Assembly (NCBI RefSeq): GCF_902459465.1
Contig: NC_047081.1
Span: forward strand, 11,948,849-12,012,848
Direction: 5' to 3'
Source: Asterias rubens
Taxonomy: Eukaryota > Echinodermata > Asteroidea > Forcipulatida > Asteriidae
Length of the DNA stretch: 64,000 nt
Part shown: positions 59,579 through 64,000 of the stretch, piece after piece
How positions within the stretch are numbered: the first letter of the stretch is position 1
Layout of the letters: the number at the start of each line of letters is the position of its first letter
Position numbers and translations under genes: made by a program
Notes under the pieces: model-generated
The model's database searches: none
Told to the model about the DNA's origin: nothing
Seen by the model: only the letters and a program-made list of their open reading frames with translations

Positions 59579-61527
59579 GGCAGCATGATAAATCTCTAAA
59601 CAACCTTTTAATTATTGGTCAACGAGCAGCGAGCCTGTTGATTTGTTCTATAGATAAAGCGGTCTTCATTTTATGAGGGAAATGTACTGGTACATTTCAA
59701 GTTGACCCGTTTAAAAATCACAAGAGATGTACATTTCCTGTTTTAAAAATAAATGTGACTACTATTTTTGTCTTTATCAGATGAGGAATCCTCCAATAAT
59801 GTAAATCATTCGGATGACCGTCCTCGACCCCATTTCCTTGCGCCCCTCCTCCTCTTTCCTCTTCCTAAACCATTCTGAAAGTGCTCATCCACATTCACCT
59901 CCGAAGACATAAAGCAAAACCCACAAAGACATGACTCATATGCAACTCAATCTCCTGAGATTTGTAGACATGATAGATTGTATTCACCCAGTGATCATCA
60001 GCTTGTGTAACCATGCATGTACATACATTATTAGAGACAGGTGTGTGCAGCAATGATCATGGTCAGGCACATCATTTACACTCAGTTAATATTACATTGA
60101 GTTTTTTTCTTCATTTTATCGCGATTTAAAACGTGAAAAGACTTTAAAATATTTTGTCAGCGGCTGAGGTCAAGAACCTACTCACAGTTAATAATAGCAC
60201 ATGTACATGAAATGTTAACTCGCTTCTTATATTTAACATGATAAAACTGTAATTTTACACAAACAAAACAGTGGTCATTGCCTTGGTGCCCTTGAAATAT
60301 TCTAAAGTAACAGTAGAAATTTACTTTTTCCTGATAGGGTGCCCTTTACTGAGGAGAAAATGCCTTGGTGCCCTTACCTTAATTAAAAAATGAAGCACTC
60401 AATCTAAGACATAAATGATACTTGTGTAAATTTTAAGTATAGTTTTATTTAATTACACAAAATTCAGGCTGCTGCTTCTCAAAAGGAGAATAAAAAACAA
60501 CTAAGCTTTTTGTTGATAGGGCCTATTGAGATTGGTTAGAATCGGAGCAAGAATATGCAGTGTACATTACATTGTTCATAAAATGTCTAGACGTCTTGAT
60601 GTCTACTGTGTCTTTCAAGACGTCACTCTTAGTCTTGGTGCCCCCTAACAAATGTTGACATTTCAGAATTGTCTAATTCAATTAAACGTGCAAAGTAATT
60701 TTGTCTTGTTAAAAATGCTTCCTCGTTAAGGAAATTATATCATTGTTCTGATGACGAGATCATTTGCCAAGTTGTTCAGAAACAGTCTGCTGACAATCCA
60801 ACTGATCAGTGACATGAGACTGCATATTATTTAACCTAAAAAAGATTGCGTGTGTGTAGAGTACACATTATCAGGAATTACATTTTAGCACATGCAGAGA
60901 TGCCAAGTCCAGAGGCCAGCTATGCATGAGTTTTTTCAAAGCTCCCCCCCCTCCTGAACAAAAAAATTGCCAGTTTTAGAGAACTTTCGAAAATCGCCGC
61001 CCAACTTTTTTTGTTTTTTTTTTTATAAAAAAAAAAAAAATCAGAAAGTTAATTGTGGACAAAAAGTGTTCCAAAATGCATCAAAAACCTCTTCAGAATA
61101 ATTAAAACTCACATGAGGTACACAGGAGATGTTGATGGTTAATGTGGAGGTACGGTTGTGTCAGATTATTTCCTTCCAAACTAAAAAAAAATTGACTAAA
61201 AATTTCCAAAATCCTCCGCTCACTTCTTCCGCCTGTTGTGTCCTCGCTAGTGGAGCGCATTTAACGAATTGGCTAAACGAATCGGGCAAAAGCGTGTGCA
61301 ATCTGCAAATTTGCACTCTGTTTGTACAAAGTTTGTACAAAAAATGATGATTCTGATAAACTATGTGCAATCTGAAGATTGTGCAAACAGTGTAGATTGC
61401 GTTTTTTGTACACACGAGCTCGATTTGGCAATGCATGTCGTAAAAAATTGTTTTTCCCCGGTCTGGCCCCAATGCGTGAGAAAATGGTTGCTGTGCGTGT
61501 GAGCGTGAGACAGAGCCCAAATGCGCG

Positions 61528-61552
61528 AGTCTCACGCCTAATGCGTGAGACT
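61528..61552. repeat. Perfect 10-bp-stem hairpin
   Basis: AGTCTCACGC and GCGTGAGACT are exact inverses with a five-base loop (CTAAT). Further GCGTGAG motifs lie upstream at 61475-61512. Confidence 0.8.
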
Positions 61553-63062
61553 TGGTAGGTATGCACATGTAGTATGAAGTATCGAAAAAAAACACTGAAT
61601 AATTCTGTCTTCATCGAGAAGGCAAAAGTTTTATATAAAAAACAAAAACAAAAAAAAAGGCTAAACGATTCTGTATGAAGTCTGACCTAAACAGACACTT
61701 TTCCAAAAATAAAACCGATATTATTGGCTATAAAATTATTACAAAGCACCTATTGGATAATTATAACTCTTGATAGCACTCACTTGTTGTTTTGTCAATA
61801 GTTACAATAGCTTATCAACTGTCCATCAGCGAAAAAAAAATCTGTGTTTTATGAGAAAATCTGGACTGAAGTTGCTCTAATTTCCAAACTCCTCTTTCAA
61901 AGTCTCCGTGCTACTTTTTAATTATATTTTTAAGACAAAAATAAAGCCGAATTGTTCAAAAGAGAAGAAAGAATACAAGTCAATGTCATCTCAGAAATTC
62001 TCTATGAAATTACACCAAAATTAAACCTTAGACTTTAGAGCTTTACACGTTTTGTGAAATTATGGATTGAATGGTCGGACAAGCTGTTCAAGCCAATTAG
62101 GCCCCTATACAATAATAAAAATAAAATGAAGTAAAGCGCACCAATTAATTATTGGGCTACAACAAATTTTTAAAGACAACGTTTGGAAAAGTTTTATTTA
62201 ATAAAAACTTCTTTCCTGATATTGAGGATTTGAGGGAGTATTCACTTTAGCATGTTAAAAGCAAATTGGCGCATTATTGCGCCATGCATGACATGAGCAA
62301 TTCTGAGTGAGGGTAGTGTGTTAATATAATATAGAACTTTGTTTGGAGACGATATTTTTTTTAGTAAATATTATTAGAATAATATTATAACATGGATGCA
62401 CCTTTTTTATTTTTAAGTAAGTTTTAAACTCAAATTTTACTATATTTTAAACATTTATTGACTTGTTTGTTTGTGGACAGACTGACACTTGTGACAGTAT
62501 TTTATGTGGTCAGATTAAATAATAATCTTACCCACCAAGGGGAATAATTAGAGGAAGACAAAATACTAACAAAACATTGATTTATTATTGTCTCCTCAAT
62601 GATTTAATTGCAATTATTGGGCCTATTTTAAATAATTATTTTGCTTTAAATTAAATACACTTCCTGATCATATCCCATCATCCTGACAATGCCTGATTTT
62701 AGTAGAATTTTAGACCCCAACCCAGGAACTTTATGGACTGACTGACACATTGAAATGCATGGAAGTAGTTGTTATTATAAACAATGAACACGATGGCGGA
62801 AGTCATTCACACAAACGGCCTTCAAACTGTCAAAACGTCAGGTTCTGACAGCGAGAGTGACTTTTTCCTCCAAATAAATATAATGTGTCCGGAATTTGGG
62901 CAGCAGTTAATTTAAACGCCCATTCGCCATTTCCCGCGCCCTTACAAAAAAGTCTCCCCTAACCACAAACAACCAGTAACTGGACATTACAGACATACAA
63001 ATAATGGTAAAAAGTTCACTTTGATGTGACAGACATCCAAATCAAAATAAAGCAGGACTCAC

Positions 63063-63180
63063 CATCGACGACGGGAATTTTGTTGACTGTCTCTCTGCAG
63101 CAGAAATTCTGTTTCCAGTATTTTGTTTGTGTCAATGGCACTGTTTGACGAATCAGCGGAGAGCTACGGTATCACGTGGT
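63063..63180 (-). other. FAM13A: Probable first (non-coding) exon and promoter edge of FAM13
   Basis: On the minus strand the exon would end GTCGTCGATG with donor GTGAGT (exon end 63063). An E-box CACGTG lies at 63173-63178. It is the best donor I noticed in the upstream region and is consistent with the gene's orientation. No acceptor partner is proven, and the transcription start is only placed roughly. Confidence 0.35.
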
Positions 63181-64000
63181 ACTGATTCATTAACTTGACA
63201 TTCGGGTAATATTATGCTAAGTTTTTGCTATAAATGGCCGGCTCTTAAAGTGAAGCAAATTGCTTTGTTAAGTTAACAGCTTGGTTGAATGACAAAGGAG
63301 GAGACCATAAACGAAATACGTAACCCTTTGTATTAACTCATAATGTTCTTATCTATGGAATTTGACAGTCTTTGAACAATCACAACAACGGGCCAGGACA
63401 GGTATAATAAAAGTAGAGGGCGCTATGCAGGAAAAAAAATAACAATACTTATGGTCCAGATCGATCCAGCATGGAGTTTAGGCCAACTCGAATAGGTCAG
63501 GAAGAAGCTGTATTCCGGAATTTCCAAAATCCAATATCGATGTACAAAGTAGACATTCGATTCGATTCGATTCAATCCAATTCCATTCAATTCAATTCAA
63601 TTCAATTCAATTCAATGTTTTGTGTCCATCAATGGAAATTTGCTTTAAAAAAGAAGAAAAAAAAAACAAACAAAAACAATCCCCCAGAATAACAGAATAA
63701 TTATTCAAAATTATGTAAAAGTAAACAATATTTACTCTATGAAACTTAAAACTGAATTCACAAGGGTGTAACCAAAAAAATAACTTAATAAAAATCAACA
63801 ATAATAATATGAGAACAAGTAACTGGCTGCCATTAAAGCTACGAGATTGTGGTTGTCTAAGTCGACTCCTCATGGTCGCCGCAGAACAGCGCCCTCAACC
63901 AATTATATTATTAAAGCAACATTAATTTGTATTCGCTCTACAAGACAAACCCTTTGTGAATGTCCAATTCTATCTAACTAACTTTATTGTCATGACGATT
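63181..64000. other. Right flank, no convincing gene
   Basis: It contains a pentanucleotide microsatellite of TTCGA/TTCAA type (about 63556-63616), A-rich runs and a CAGCGCCCTC motif (63886-63895) also present near 34530. The ATG at 63471 opens 73 codons, but these run into the microsatellite and are not recognisable. Confidence 0.5.

Larger units (their letters stand above)
49316..63062. other. Upstream FAM13 region: presumed 5' intron(s), no supported exon
   Basis: No conserved coding sequence was found. The region holds a perfect 18-bp palindrome (49479-49496), a 70-bp duplication (50731-50870), SINE heads, a 120-bp array (54121-54480), a MITE (56436-56780), a 180-bp repeat (58734-59260) and a hairpin (61528-61552). 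Open frames around 54700-54830 and 61160-61600 lack convincing splice context. Alternative first exons of FAM13 could exist here but cannot be chosen by eye. Confidence 0.5.

Noticed and set aside
61161..61614. Overlapping 144- and 113-codon reverse frames
   Set aside because: The two overlap in different frames, the region is rich in short inverted repeats, and no family resemblance is visible.
63471..63692. Start of a plus-strand gene at the right edge
   Set aside because: After about 25 codons the frame enters a TTCAA microsatellite and then A-rich sequence. No donor or domain supports it.

Overview
The window looks like nuclear DNA of a deuterostome invertebrate, most likely an echinoderm and probably a starfish. 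The genes are split by many AG/GT-bounded introns, the DNA is AT-rich, and there are dense short inverted-repeat elements and tRNA-derived SINEs. The starfish suggestion rests on remembered resemblance of one repeat family (terminal inverted repeats around GCAGTGGACACTATTGG, four copies here) and was not searched. Nothing prokaryotic or viral was recognised.

Layout. (1) 85-1653, minus: three phase 1-1 exons of a sushi/CCP-type extracellular protein that continues off the left edge. (2) 1654-4224: divergent intergenic region. (3) 4225-8619, plus: an eight-exon hnRNP-type RNA-binding protein (395 aa; two RRMs, an RGG box and a Tyr/Gln/Asn/Gly-rich tail), followed by a long probable 3' UTR that may contain an intron holding a 45-bp minisatellite. 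(4) 13159-17895, plus: a three-exon MINPP1-type inositol polyphosphate phosphatase (528 aa) with a signal peptide and a hydrophobic GPI-like tail. (5) 17896-25782: region between convergent genes, rich in tandem repeats. (6) 25783-49315, minus: a FAM13-family RhoGAP protein assembled from 24 coding exons (3618 nt, 1205 aa, all splice phases consistent). A probable non-coding first exon lies near 63063-63180, so the gene may fill the right-hand 60% of the window. (7) 63181-64000: flank with simple repeats and no convincing gene.

The genes are unrelated in function: RNA processing, inositol-phosphate metabolism, Rho GTPase signalling and an extracellular/adhesion protein. There is no operon or gene-cluster logic. 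Most unusual signals are repeat-gene interactions: a minisatellite apparently built from the tRNA head of a SINE, a minisatellite that contains the FAM13 stop codon, a partly duplicated FAM13 exon, and a MITE abutting a FAM13 splice acceptor. I found no undescribed multi-gene system. All exon models are manual and have no transcript support.
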